DNA from: Meghimatium bilineatum
Lineage: Eukaryota; Mollusca; Gastropoda; Stylommatophora; Philomycidae
Assembly: GCA_034231615.1 (NCBI GenBank)
Contig: CM067298.1
Location: forward strand, 67,103,591 to 67,167,590
DNA length: 64,000 nt
Direction: 5' to 3'
Translations under genes and position numbers: made by a program
The notes under the pieces: model-generated
Database searches by the model: none
The model's input: only the letters and a program-made list of their open reading frames with translations
Told to the model about the DNA's origin: nothing
In this document: in pieces, positions 34,250 through 44,612 of the stretch
Layout of the letters: each line of letters opens with the position of its first letter
Position numbering within the stretch: the first letter of the stretch is position 1

Positions 34250-34800
34250 CCTCTTCTTATTTCGTTAGCATGAAACGTGCTTTTATCTGAAGTCTTGTCT
34301 CTTTTATACATTTGTGTTCTGTCATTCGTATAGAGGTCCGCCTCAACATTTCATATTTCTTGAATTTATGAAGAATGTGTTGAACTTTGTATACATGGGG
34401 CTGCATAGTCGGTTGTGTCCTGTTCTGAGACGCAGAATTACAACCTGGTCTGTTCATAATTTGGTAGTCATCTTATGTTGGAGTTTACTTTCTAATTTCC
34501 TTGATCATCTGTTTTTTTATGGTAGGTTATTGACATATATGGTATGATCTCAGCAGCTCCCTCCTTAGCCACACGATCTGCTTTCTTGTTTCAGGTATTT
34601 CGCATTCTGATGGTATCTACTTAACGATGATTGCTTAGTTCGGTTAGTACCATTTGCTGGTCTGGAATTTTTATGAACAGGAGCGTTTGGAAGGCTGATC
34701 TTGGATATGCCAGGAATATGATCATTAAGCAGCTCAGCAGTTTTTCAGTTGCCACCTTGAGTGTCTGGATTTCATTTCTGCATCACAATTTGGACAGTTA
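34250..34800 (-). mobile_element. LINE group D, RNase H and 3' fragment
   Basis: Minus strand: a DAEIKSRHSRWQLK-like piece matching the DDAEIQAITVATEKL of the 60.5-61.7 kb copy, then ILRLRTGHNRLCS and MYTKFN, which match ILRLRTG and MYTKFK there. Ends with ACGAAATAAGAAGAGG, a decayed GAACGAAGAAGAAG tail. No intact frame. Confidence 0.75.
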
Positions 34801-34812
34801 TCGCATATGGCT

Positions 34813-34990
34813 CTGAGCCGGAATGGTACTGAGCGCATCTGTGACGGTTAATGTACCGAGTTCGATCCCCGTCACAAGAAATTGTGCATCTATACCGTTC
34901 AGAAAGCAGTGACACACTACTTGACGTAGTCATATTGCTAGAAAATTATTACAGTAAAAAATGCTGGGTTGATGGCTTCGTCCTGAATAG
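34813..34990 (+). mobile_element. SINE group A copy (tRNA-derived)
   Basis: GAATGGTACTGAGCGCATCT, B-box-like AGTTCGATCCC (34860-34870), CGTCACAAGAAATTGTGC, CCGTTCAGAAAGCAGTG and a far end AAAAATGCTGGGTTGATGGC. The body and end match the 63.2 kb copy. Confidence 0.8.
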
Positions 34991-35075
34991 AATACGCTAG
35001 CACTTGGGACATAGTTATTTACCTGTTGGTACTTTGATTATATCCCTAACATTGTTTGGGTGTGTGTGTCATGTC

Positions 35076-35402
35076 ACTTATTCTTTCCAGAGCGTAGTCT
35101 TCCTAATGAATCTCCTGAAATACCCGACTGCGGTCTAACGGGAATTGAACCAGCCCGTTCAACGGCGCCAAATCACCTAGCAACACTCGAGCACGAGATT
35201 TTCCGTGCTTGACTAACCGCATCTCAAAAAAAAAAAAAAAAAAAAAAAATGCGATTTTGTGAAGACTTTCAAACTGTGTACTCATATCACTGAGAACGGA
35301 CCAATCGAGACAAGGACTATTACAACAACAACAAACATCCGGTATATGCATTGAAGTATCCACAGTAACAACAACAAACATATAAACATATAACATCCGT
35401 AT
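35076..35402 (-). mobile_element. SINE group B copy with a poly(A/T) expansion
   Basis: Minus-strand B-box-like GGTTCAATTCC (35141-35151), preceded by the GGTGATTTGGCGCC region, a run of about 25 T (plus strand A at 35226-35249), ATTGGTCCGTTCTCAGTG and GTTGTTGTTGT. The homopolymer sits where other copies have only 5-8 bases. At the left edge, TTTCCAGAGCGTAGTCTTCC (about 35088) resembles the RTE-like LINE 3' ends at 12.8 and 25.0 kb. Confidence 0.75.
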
Positions 35403-35504
35403 TAGCTCTACAACGGCCGATAGGTCTTCTTGTAAACATGGATAACATAAATAGACAGTACAATTTGTGCTTCAAATAATTGCTTATACAAATAAATTCA
35501 AGAA

Positions 35505-35625
35505 GGAAGCCAGATGATAAATTAAAAATGATTGAGTCTAACAGGAATTGAACCAATCCGTTCAACGGCACCAAATCGCCTAACAACTCTCGTACACGAG
35601 ATTTTCCGTACTTTCCGTACTCAGG
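35505..35625 (-). mobile_element. SINE group B, short copy
   Basis: Plus-strand view: GAAGCCAGATGATAAATTAA, TTGAGTCTAACAGGAATTGA, ACCAATCCGTTCAACGG. B box complement at 35544-35554. Truncated after the tRNA-like part. Confidence 0.75.
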
Positions 35626-35634
35626 AACTAGATA

Positions 35635-35902
35635 ATTGATGTAAACCAGAACCAGTGTGGGGGATAATGCCCTTCCCTGTGTTACCCCATGACATAATAT
35701 GACTTTCTTGCTTTTGTAACCATCTAGTTATACTCTATGTCTTCTGTTAAATAGCTATGCATTTATCAATTTATAAATCCTATCATTTACTCAATTTCTT
35801 TAGAAGCATTCCTTTCCAAACCGTGCCAAAAGCTTGCATCAGATCTATCCAGACTGTTAGGACCAGTATCTTTTCTTTAAATACTTCCTCTATATCTTGA
35901 TA
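35635..35902 (-). mobile_element. Jockey-like LINE, RT part downstream of a nested insertion
   Basis: Minus strand: YQDIEEVFKEK, VWIDLMQAFGTVWKGMLL (RT FVDLxxAFDxVW block; the Asp after AF is Gly), LFNRRHRV, then VILCHGVTQGRALSPTL and VYINYLVPE (usual PQGGVLSPTLF and INDL). The first part of this domain is at 37743-38680. The copy is decayed by stops. Confidence 0.85.
35892..35902. repeat. Target-site duplication, left copy
   Basis: ATATCTTGATA, identical to 37732-37742. It brackets the RTE insertion. Confidence 0.9.
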
Positions 35903-37731
35903 AAAATACACCAAAATACTCAAGTATAGACAAGGAGATACGTAACATGTGCAGAACAGCGAAAAAAACAATGGCTAGAAACAAAATGCAATGAAATAGA
36001 GGAGATGTCCATACAACAGAAGACAAAATTAATGCATAAGGAGATAAGGCTGATCACAAATAAGAAAAATCCTATTAATGGCGGTGGCTGCATAAAAGAT
36101 AAAAATGGTAAAATAATATTTGATAAAACAGAAGCACTCACAAGATGGGCAGATTATGTAACAGAACTGTTTGACGACCAACGGAACAAAAAACCAACAA
36201 TACACAACAATGATGGACCAGCAATACTGAAATCAGAAGTAGAACATGCAATAAATTCAATAAAATGTGGAAAAGCTGCAGGCTCTGACAACATAACAGC
36301 AGACATAATAAAAACTCTAAATGAATTTGGTGTAGATACTATCACAGAAATTTGCAAAGACATATACGAAACAGGACATATACCTAAAGACCTAACATCA
36401 TCAATATTCATACCACTACCTAAGAAGCCCAGGGCTGTGGACTGTACAGAATATAGAACAATAAGTCTAATGAGCCATCTAACTAAAATACTTCTCAAGA
36501 TAATACATGAAAGAATTAAGAACAAGATAGACATGGAGGTCGGTGAAGAACAATTCGGTTTTAGGAAAAACAAAGGAACCAGAGAAGCTATACTGAGTAT
36601 CCGGCTAGTGATAGATAAATATATAGAAGTCCAAAAAAGTATCTATATTTGCTTCATAGACTACAGCAAGGCCTTTGACAGAGTCCAACATGAAAAATTA
36701 ATCAAATGTCTTCAAGAAATAGGCATAGATGGAAAAGACATCAGGCTGATTAGAAATATATATTGGGAACAAACTGCATCAATAAGGTGTGAAAACAGCT
36801 ACTCACCGTACATAGAAATAAGAAGAGGGGTAAGACAAGGATGCATTTTATCACCAAGCCTATTTAATATCTACACAGAGAATATCTTTAAAAATATAGA
36901 AGAAATACCAGGACTCAAGATCAATGGGAAAATAATAAACAACATTATATATGCAGATGACACTGTTCTTTTAGCAGAAAGTGAACATGAACTACAAAGA
37001 CTAATAGATCAAGTCAATAAATCAAGTAATGAATATGGACTGGATATAAACATTCAAAAAACAAAAACCATGATAATCAGCAAAAACACAGAAGAACAGG
37101 AGGTAAACATAAACATACAGGGAGAGAAACTACAACAAGTAAAACAGTATCAATATCTTGGACACATAGTCACAAATGATGGCAGATGTGAAACAGAAGT
37201 TAAAAGGAGAATAGGAATGGCTAAAAGTACCTTCAATGGCATGAGGAAATTATTAATATCTAAACAAATTACAAACAAGTTAAAAATGAGAATTATAAAA
37301 TGCTACATCTATTCCATATTAATGTATGGCTCAGAAACATGGACACTAAATAAACAATTAGAAGACAAAATTGATGCCTTTGAGATGTGGGTATATAGAA
37401 GAATAGGGAGAACATCATGGAAAGAGAAGAAAACAAATAAAGAGGTGCTAAAAACACTTAATATGAAGAAAGAACTACTAACAGAAATAAAGATCAGGCA
37501 AATAAAATACTTTGGACACATTAAAAGACATGACACCCTATTGAAGACCTTACTTGAGGGTAAAGTCAAAGGGAAGCGAGCAAGAGGTAGGCAGAGATAC
37601 AAGTGGGAGAGTAACATTACACGATGGACAGGTTACAGTCTAGCAGAGTGCACCACCAAGACAAGAGACAGGAGATGTTGGATATACGTTGCAGCCAACC
37701 TTCGTTGCGGAGACGGCACTTGATGATGATG
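35903..37731 (+). mobile_element. RTE-type LINE inserted in a jockey-like LINE
   Basis: The element is delimited by an exact 11-bp duplication. It is 5'-truncated: the AP endonuclease domain of a full RTE is absent. It ends with TGATGATGATG straight after the stop codon region, the short tandem tail typical of the RTE clade. Codons before the intact frame (about 35915-36004) also read as element sequence (IDKEIRNMCRTAKK), but a run of seven A at about 35961-35967 shifts the frame once. This is the youngest-looking long element here. Confidence 0.9.
36005..37723 (+). CDS. RTE retrotransposon reverse transcriptase, C-terminal 572 residues
   Basis: Reverse transcriptase of a non-LTR retrotransposon; it would copy element RNA into DNA at a nicked target. 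Residues 1-130 are the linker and RT lead-in (GKAAGSDNITADII at 89-102). The RT core follows: SSIFIPLPKK at 132-141, EEQFGFRKNKGTREA at 181-195, CFIDYSKAFDRV at 216-227 with the first catalytic Asp at 219, RRGVRQGCILSPSLFNIY at 273-290, and IIYADDTVLLAES at 314-326 with YADD at 316-319. The thumb has YLGHIVTNDG at 384-393, then LMYGSETWTL at 439-448. The tail is Arg/Lys-rich (GKVKGKRARGRQRYKW, 519-534) and ends RCGDGT. Full RTE proteins also carry an N-terminal endonuclease, missing here, so it cannot transpose alone although polymerase motifs are intact. The Met at 36005 is only the first ATG after a frameshift. Confidence 0.9.
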   Translation: MSIQQKTKLMHKEIRLITNKKNPINGGGCIKDKNGKIIFDKTEALTRWADYVTELFDDQRNKKPTIHNNDGPAILKSEVEHAINSIKCGKAAGSDNITADIIKTLNEFGVDTITEICKDIYETGHIPKDLTSSIFIPLPKKPRAVDCTEYRTISLMSHLTKILLKIIHERIKNKIDMEVGEEQFGFRKNKGTREAILSIRLVIDKYIEVQKSIYICFIDYSKAFDRVQHEKLIKCLQEIGIDGKDIRLIRNIYWEQTASIRCENSYSPYIEIRRGVRQGCILSPSLFNIYTENIFKNIEEIPGLKINGKIINNIIYADDTVLLAESEHELQRLIDQVNKSSNEYGLDINIQKTKTMIISKNTEEQEVNINIQGEKLQQVKQYQYLGHIVTNDGRCETEVKRRIGMAKSTFNGMRKLLISKQITNKLKMRIIKCYIYSILMYGSETWTLNKQLEDKIDAFEMWVYRRIGRTSWKEKKTNKEVLKTLNMKKELLTEIKIRQIKYFGHIKRHDTLLKTLLEGKVKGKRARGRQRYKWESNITRWTGYSLAECTTKTRDRRCWIYVAANLRCGDGT

Positions 37732-37742
37732 ATATCTTGATA
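37732..37742. repeat. Target-site duplication, right copy
   Basis: ATATCTTGATA, directly after the TGA-unit tail of the RTE element; identical to 35892-35902. Confidence 0.9.
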
Positions 37743-38680
37743 TGTTGCCTGATCTTTAATGCAGTAGCATTGTCTGAATTCTGCCTGCTGTGATACAAGA
37801 AGGTTATGCTTTCAAGGTACCACTGCAGCATGTGGTTGTAAATACTCTTCATAATCTTACATAGACAGTTTGTGAGACCGATTGGTCTATAGTTGGAGAT
37901 TGTTGTGCTGTCATTTTATGATTTTGGAACTAGTATCATGATTGCGTCGCTTCAGGTCTGCGGACCGTTGCTCGTAGTCCAACATATATTGATGATATAC
38001 AGCAGTTTTTTTTTTGCTGTAATTCTCAGATATTTTATCCTTTCATTGGAAACTCCATTAACACCTGTCGATTTCTTCATGTTCAGTTTAGATACTGCAT
38101 GCTCCAGAGTGGGATTAGTGCCTCCATGACTTCAGATATGGCTTTATCTTCTGCTTTCTCCTTCTCACCAATCTACTATTGTTTCCTTGTGCTAATTTTT
38201 AAGCTGTTGTTTTCAGCAAATGCATCGTTTAGCTGTTTTACCAATGTCTACAGTTTTTTCTTATCTTTCTCAAAGTTCAGCGATTGTTTTCTCTTTCCAG
38301 CTGCGCTGCTTGGTTTGTAACTTAGCTCTCTGAAATTTGGCCGTAATTTGTTGATATGTATTGTGGTGCCCTTGACATGGTCTTGTCTCTGACTGCTGTC
38401 GAGATATTTCCACTTTATGTTGCAGTATCATCTTCATTTTTATCTTGGCAGCTGTCTAGTTCCTCTCCTTTCCTGCCCATGTGGTCATAGCTCCAACAGT
38501 GCTTGTGGTTAGCGAAGTTTCCGAACACAATATGTTTTCCTTGCACTGAAATTTTGTGTAGTGCTAGCGGACATTCATTCAGACAGTGGTAGAGGAGGTG
38601 GAATTATATGCTTCTGTCCTGACGTGGAGTATCTGATATTTGCCTCTCTCTCTATATGTTTCTAACTGACGAGCACTATT
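37743..38680 (-). mobile_element. Jockey-like LINE, EN end and first part of RT (upstream part)
   Basis: Minus strand, from 38.6 kb down: KHIVFGNFANHKHCWSYDHM (endonuclease GDFNxHxxxWGYDH block, with Asp replaced by Asn), REL, AVSKLNMKKSTGVNGVSNER (usual KxxKAxGxDGI), AIMILVPKS, NYRPIGLTNCLCKIMKS, LQWYLES and DQATY. The series continues across the RTE insertion at YQDIEEVF. Multiple stops; inactive. Confidence 0.85.
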
Positions 38681-38689
38681 ATAGTTCTT

Positions 38690-39895
38690 ATGGGGTGCAA
38701 AGGGAATGCATTGCTCTAGGCGGACCCAGGCTTAGCAGATAACCAAATTCCCAAATGTACCTCCTCGCGGTGCACCCTGGAAACAGAAATACAGCAGCTC
38801 GAGCTGATTCTGGCCAAATCATTTGGGGATCGTGTCCGAGAATGTGGAGGTAGCAGATGGAAAGAGATTTGACTGCATAAGAGATAGACAATATCTCCGA
38901 CACCACCAGCATCACCACATATAGCGACACTGTCGACATACAGTAAAGCTAGTCAGTCCAGTCCGAACATTGGAGGGGCGGCCAATGTAAAATGCACGTA
39001 AAGGTAGATGCATGGCGAGAGACAAATAGATTTCACACTGAGAACAATGATAGGGCAGAACAGCGCTAGAGGGCAGCGCGAACTGCAAATAGAAAGTGAA
39101 AAGTTCCTAGGAAAGGGGAACTACAAGCTCCGTCAGCTCGAGACGAGCTTCTAGTTACCTGTACTCCTTACAGACAGAGACCCAGACCCAATTATTGGTA
39201 TTCGGAAAAGCAAGAAGACCTAACCCAACTCTAATGTCGAGCCCTCCTAAACCGGAAATATGCTCACGAAAAGAAAGGGTTCCGTACTCGATGGACTTAG
39301 GCAAGAAAGGGACAACGATGGCAGTCCTGGCCCAACTCTACTGTCAAGTTTTCCTATACCGGAAATACACTTGCAGAGAGAAAGGGTTCCGTACCCGATG
39401 GGCTCAGGCGCTACTGGGACAAGGTCGCTCAGCTCGAGAACGCCTTGCTCTCAAACGCGTGGTGTGAGACTCGAACTTGGATAAGGGGTACACGATATCG
39501 GTGAACGACACCTCGGCTAAGAGGGCGAAAGAGTTAGGGTCCAACTCTTCTATTGAGTTCTTCCCCTTATGAAAAATTCCCCACGGATGAAAAACGGTTC
39601 AGTACCCGATGGGCACAGGCACAGTACATCCAATTACACGAGGCAAGTTCATAGACAGTGGAATACCTCGTGCGAGACAGACTAAAGCAAAAATCGTCTG
39701 GGCGAAGAGTCACCACATACACGCATGCCAGGAGACAGATATGGAGGCTGTCACAGGCTAGGGTACCCCACCCGAATTGTCAAGGCTTGCCGAAATCGGA
39801 TGTGCTAGACCTACAAGGCGCATAACGGTGGCAGAACGTAATCACTCTCCCGGCGAAAATCGCACGGATATCCGTGTTGGTTACAATGGAGCGAA
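38690..39895. repeat. GC-richer block of unknown nature with about 107-bp internal repeats
   Basis: This block stands out by composition. Units starting near 39224, 39331 and 39540 share CCAACTCT, a CCGGAAATA segment in the first two, and GGTTCCGTACCCGATGGGCT-like sequence; spacing is 107 and then about 209 bp. The unit is not a multiple of three and the repeated part falls in different frames, so it is unlikely to be coding. CGTCAGCTCGAGACGAGCTT (39131) has an echo at 39426. The end segment (GGCTGTCACAGGCTAGG, then GCCGAAATCGGATGTGCT) recurs at 53.2 kb. I do not recognise a family. Confidence 0.6.
39455..39527 (-). other. tRNA-like segment inside the GC-richer block
   Basis: Minus strand: CTCTTAGCCGAGGTGTCG has a good A-box core (TAGCCGAGGTG), and AGTTCGAGTCT lies about 35 bp on as a B-box match. 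The terminal stem does not pair well, so I read it as the head of a tRNA-derived repeat and not a working tRNA gene. Confidence 0.45.
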
Positions 39896-39975
39896 CGCAA
39901 AACAAACAAACAAACAATAGTTCTTATCCAGAATGAGTATTCCACCTTCATGATAATTCACACCAATCGAAAAAC

Positions 39976-40068
39976 AGTAAATACGGTATACAAAAACACA
40001 GCAAATAAGGTATACAAAAACAGCAAACACGGCATACAAAAACAGAAAACACGGGATACAAAAACACT
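39976..40068. repeat. About 22-bp tandem repeat, 4 units
   Basis: Core GGTATACAAAAACAGCAAA, slightly diverged units. Confidence 0.9.
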
Positions 40069-40104
40069 TAACTATTTTATATTTTAATACTTGCAATTGT
40101 GTAG

Positions 40105-40300
40105 TGTGCACGGCTAACGAACACACTATACAATGTGGAACGTGTACGGCTATGCACGTTTAATAACGTATAGTATGGTCTTTAGCCGTTTAGGTTCAAC
40201 AATGTATAGTGTGTTCGTTAGTCGTGTATGTTCAGCAATGAATAGTGTTCGTTAGCCGTACACGTTCAACAATGTATAGTGTGTTTTTTTTAGCCAGAGA
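40105..40300. repeat. Tandem and inverted repeats around GTTAGCCGTACACG
   Basis: CGGCTAACGAACACACTATA (40111-40130) appears inverted as TGTATAGTGTGTTCGTTAG at about 40203-40222 and again, shorter, to 40290. Single copies recur at 40972-40992 and 43018-43038 in the first orientation. The block therefore has both tandem and opposed units. Confidence 0.75.
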
Positions 40301-40302
40301 TC

Positions 40303-40962
40303 CAACGACAACATAGAAATTCAAAATGTTCCATTATTAAAAGTCAACAATTTTACATATTTAGGCACCAATCTAGCATTGGATGGAGACTCATCAAAAG
40401 AAATTGTACACCGTATTGCACTTGCAGCGGGTGCTTTCAATAAACTACGTAACATCTGGACGTCAAACACACTAAGAAACACCACAAAACTCATGTTGTT
40501 TAAATCCATCCCTATTCTATCATATGGATGCGAAAGTTGGAAAGCCACAAAAGCCACAGATAAGAGACTAGACTCCTTTGAAAACAAATGCCTAAGTACC
40601 ATTCTGAATGTTAAGTGGAGTGACTTTAAATATAACACTACTATAAGAGAGGAAAGCAAACAAACATATATATCTTCCTTCATTAGACAAAGGCGTTGGA
40701 CTTACATCGGCCATGTTCTCATAATGAACAGCCTAAGAATTCCCCAGCAGTCACTATATTGGGTGCCACCTGGAGTAAGAAGAAGAGGGAGACCTAGAGA
40801 AACTCTACGAAGAACCATTAAAAGAGAATGCATGTCAATGAACCTAAACAACACACAACAATTAAAAGACCTGGCAACACAAAGACAGAAATGGAAAGGT
40901 ATGGTTTCTGCCCTATGCGCCGCCTATGGCCCTGGAGGAACATAACAACATAACATACATTG
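40303..40962 (+). mobile_element. LINE group A, longest copy, AACAT tail
   Basis: A frame open for 188 codons (40379-40945), with upstream similarity from 40303 (VNNFTYLGTNLALDG). It reads IPILSYGCESWKATKA, SFENKCLSTILNVKWSDF, YNTTIREESKQTYISSF, RQRRWTYIGHVL, PPGVRRRGRPRETLRRT, and ends CAAYGPGGT, followed by AACATAACAACATAACAT. This is the region after the RT domain of an endonuclease/RT LINE; RT itself is missing through 5' truncation. It is very similar to the copies at 25.3 and 55.9 kb, which suggests recent spread. Not a functional gene alone. Confidence 0.85.
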
Positions 40963-40996
40963 TTAACCTGCACGGCTAACGAACATACTATATCTT

Positions 40997-41460
40997 GTTG
41001 ATTCCAGTGTTGTTATACGCTGGTGAAACATGGACTGTGTATAGACGACATGTGAGGAAGCTCAATCACTTTCATACAACTTGTCTCAAAAAAACTTATG
41101 AACATCAGATGGCAAGACAAGATTCCAGATACCACTGTCTTTAACAGATCTAGATCTGGCAGGACTAGCATTGACACTATTCTAATGCAGTCACAGATTC
41201 GCTTTGTAGGCCATCTGGTACGTAAGCCAGATCATTGTCTGTCAAAGATACTTCTGTATGGTGAACTGCAGAGGGGCATACGATCTCAAGGTGGCCAAAC
41301 GAATCACTACAAGGACGCATTAAATATTTCACAAAAGTCTTTGAAATAGACCATGATACATGGGAGAACTTGCACAAAATAGATCTACATGGCGATCTAG
41401 TAAAAAAAGACGCAGCATCTTGTCAAAAGACGAGAATTGCAGCAGCTCTACCATGGGATA
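40997..41460 (+). mobile_element. LINE group C-like, RT C-terminal fragment
   Basis: Reads IPVLLYAGETWTVYRRHVRK, LNHFHTTCLKK, MNIRWQDKIPDTTV, QSQIRFVGHLVRK and KILLYGELQRGIRSQGGQ, then YKDALN. It shares the order of the group C copies at 1.0 and 56.4 kb but is diverged from them. Broken frame. Confidence 0.8.
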
Positions 41461-41469
41461 ATTGCACGA

Positions 41470-42790
41470 AGGTCACTTTATTAGCTAAACCCTTTGTTGC
41501 CTTTCAGCATCAGGGGTAGTAGAGTTTTCTTTAGATGGCCTTCTTGTGTGCTGAACATATTGTGAAATTTGTCGCCTCTTTTATCTCGGTGGTCCAATCG
41601 TTTTCGTGGTCGGTCTATAGGTCTGCCTTAACTGTATCTGTGAAGCATAGCTTGCTGTGGTCTGATGGTAATCTGCTGATGTGTGCAATCCATTTGATCT
41701 GTTATCTCGTAATATATTCCAAGTCTGGAGTGGTGTCAGTTCTTTGTCTAATGTCATCATTCCTCACTCTGTCTCTTAGTGATATTCCTAGGATTCTGCG
41801 TAAGCCTGCCATCTCAGCTGTCACAAGTTTACGTTTATCTTGCGCTGTCGCTGTCCATGTTTGGCTTTGGTAGCACAGAACTAGCATAATTATGGTTTTG
41901 AGTAGTGTTATTTTGGTGTTTAAATCTACATTTTTGTTTCTGAAGATTGATGTCATTTGCCTCAGGGCTTGGTATGGTTTACCAAATATGTTGTTTATTT
42001 CTTTACTGCTCCTGCCGTCTGTTGTTATATTACTTCCTAGGTATATGAATTATGTCACTTGGTTAAGTCTGTCGTTTCCAATATATATATATTTCTGTTT
42101 CTGTCTGTTCTTCCTATCTTCATTACTTTTCGAATTTTCTATATTTATCTTCATGTTAAAGGTATGGCATGTTTGAAGTAATATATCTATTTGTCTTTGT
42201 AGTTCCTCTTCTGATGATGCCACCAGTGCTTGGTCATCTGCAAATATCAATTCATTCGTTTAAGTTATCCTTCAGATTGTTTTCTGTCGTTGTCTTTGCT
42301 ACTTTGCAGATGTGATCTATGTATTTTGTGAACAATATGAAGGATATCCCTGTCTCATACCCGAGTGAATTTAGAAATTATCAGATGTACCTGTGCTCGT
42401 TCTTACTAGGCATTGACTATTGGCAAATATACTCTGACATAGGCATATCAGATGCTGGTAGACTCCGTATGTCTGTAGTGTTATCAATGGTGTGCTCTAT
42501 CCACTCTGTCAAAACTGATCAACGAAAGCCAATATAAGTCTTGATTATGTTCTATCGCTCTTTCTGAAAGTTGTTTGAAGTCGAATATTGCATCTGTACA
42601 GTGTTTATTTTTCCGACGGCTCATTTGCATATTTTTGAGCTGTGGTTCTATATATGCGTGCACTCTTCTCTCTAGTATCTTGCTAAAGACTTTTCCTATG
42701 TAGCTTAAGAGTGATATGCTGCTATAATTAGTGTAGTCTCTCTTACAGCATTTTTTCTTCCAGATGGTAACAATCACCGCTGTATTTCAC
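41470..42790 (-). mobile_element. LINE group F-like, RT through C-terminus
   Basis: Minus strand from 42.78 kb: YSSISLLSYIGKVFSKILER (RT), KNKHCTDAIFDFKQLSER, a deletion of the central palm, MIFADDQALVASSEEELQ (YADD variant FADD at about 42240), FNMKINIENSKS, then YQSQTWTATAQDKRKLVTAE, MAGLRRILGISLRDRVRND and EYITR. The 3' end is TACCCCTGATGCTGAAAGGC then AACAAAGG near 41500. A related end occurs at 50.9 kb, and a looser one at 59.5 kb. Several frameshifts; dead. Confidence 0.85.
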
Positions 42791-44480
42791 TCTTATGGTG
42801 TCTTTTGTGTCTTCCATATTACAGGTAGTCGCGGGTTGTCCACAGTGGGCATTCCATGCCCGAACTGTCCAAGGACATCTGCGGCCCATATATAACGTAT
42901 TAGCCATTTACAAACTCATAATCAAGGACATAATGCTAACTGAATTTTCAAAAGTGGTTGTAATAAATAGTCATAATCGCCTGTGATTGACGAAACAACA
43001 ACACATTGTGGAACCAGTACGGCTAACGAACATACTATACATATTTACATTTGGAAACAAATACACGTGGAAGAAATATGTCCAAGTAAATCATAATAAA
43101 TATCTATATTACTTGTGTTATGCTTTTCTGTCTATAAATATACTTTCCATAAACATTTTGTCCCAGAATTGATTGACACATCTACTGTCAATATAATATG
43201 TCTACTCAACAACTAATCGTAGACGTACAGAAGATTAAACATTTTGTTTAAGAAAATATAATCTATAAATGACATTGTGATACCCACTAAACTCAATCAG
43301 CGGACAGTTTTATTTATTCAAAAATAATATGTAAATAAAATCGACTTGATAAATGTGTTTCGTTGTGTCTATTCAGTAGTATTTGGTGAGATATCACACG
43401 TTTGAAGGTTATGCCTAAATGATACATGAGTATATGGAAATCAGCAGATATAAACATGTCAGTCAGTTGAAAGAGAAACGATAACTATTATATAAATTAA
43501 TATAATCCCGGGGAAGTATATCGATGTGCGGTTTGAAAAACTAGATATTAATGTTCTTCTTTTCCAAGCAATGCTTAGAATATCAAGGGAAATAAAAATG
43601 GACATGAAATATTACCGTTCTTGGAAGAATAATAATGCGGGATTATCATAAAATGTGCACTGGTAAATATATCCAGATAAGAAATTTGTTAGTGAACGCG
43701 CACAACACGCAGAATACCAAGTAGACTTTATGGGTACAGTCAGACATGTTGCCTTATTTACACTGATACATAACCCCACTCCCCTTTCACTTTTTTATAC
43801 GGGTATTTGCAACAATAAAAATAAGAAATAGAGATTTGTTGAGACCATAATTTCCCACATTCCTCAAAGTTAAAGGTAAGATGAGTTATGAAGCAGCATC
43901 GCAGCACAGTTTTTCAATGAAGTGCTAAAATGTTAAAACTATTGTCGTACCAGATGGCCTATTGTCGGCCACCCCACTTGTTCAGTCGTGATTGTACGTT
44001 TTCTCAACGTTCACAGAGTATGAATCTTGACACCTTATTTCTATGTGACTTGATTGCATCAAGGCAATCATTTTTATTTCCAATAAGAAATAACGAGTGA
44101 ACTGGAAACACTGCTCCGTTGGTCCTCGGACGTTCGACAATACTACACTACAACTTCATGTCCTTATTCCTTTATCTCGGATATATGGAACATCCATGTT
44201 AAATATTCATTATGGGGGTCTTTGTTACCTCTAATATAATTTATCGCAGCGCGACTTGATATAACCAAAAAAGATTGTTGTCAGTCGGTTGAAGAGACGC
44301 ACCCCTCCAAAAGAGAGGTAAACTCATTACTACCTACCTGCCTATTCCTTCATCTCTATCTTTCCCTTCTATGGACTCTGAATATTTACTAATCCAATCA
44401 TAATTACAATTGGTATGCAATTCAATAGCATGACCTAGGCTTAAAATGTATAATTTAAATCTGTTACATATACTACAGCT
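42791..44480. other. Long AT-rich stretch, mostly unassigned
   Basis: Contains one GGCTAACGAACATACTATAC unit at 43020 and a weak repeat F start (AAAGGTAAGATGAGTTATGA) at 43875. No coding similarity on either strand. A possible RTE scrap (AGCAATGCTTAGAATATCAA near 43570) is too short to call. Confidence 0.45.
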
Positions 44481-44487
44481 ACAGCAC

Positions 44488-44612
44488 AAGGTAAGGATTT
44501 ATCATAAATTATTGTTTAGGGATTAATGATAAACATTTCAAATCAGATAAATATACAGAGCCCTAGGTAAGGATTTATCATAAATTATTGTTTAGGGATT
44601 AATGATACAAAG
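44488..44612. repeat. Direct duplication of about 46 bp, spaced 76 bp
   Basis: AGGTAAGGATTTATCATAAA continuing through TTAGGGATTAATGATA occurs twice, near 44490 and 44566. Confidence 0.9.
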
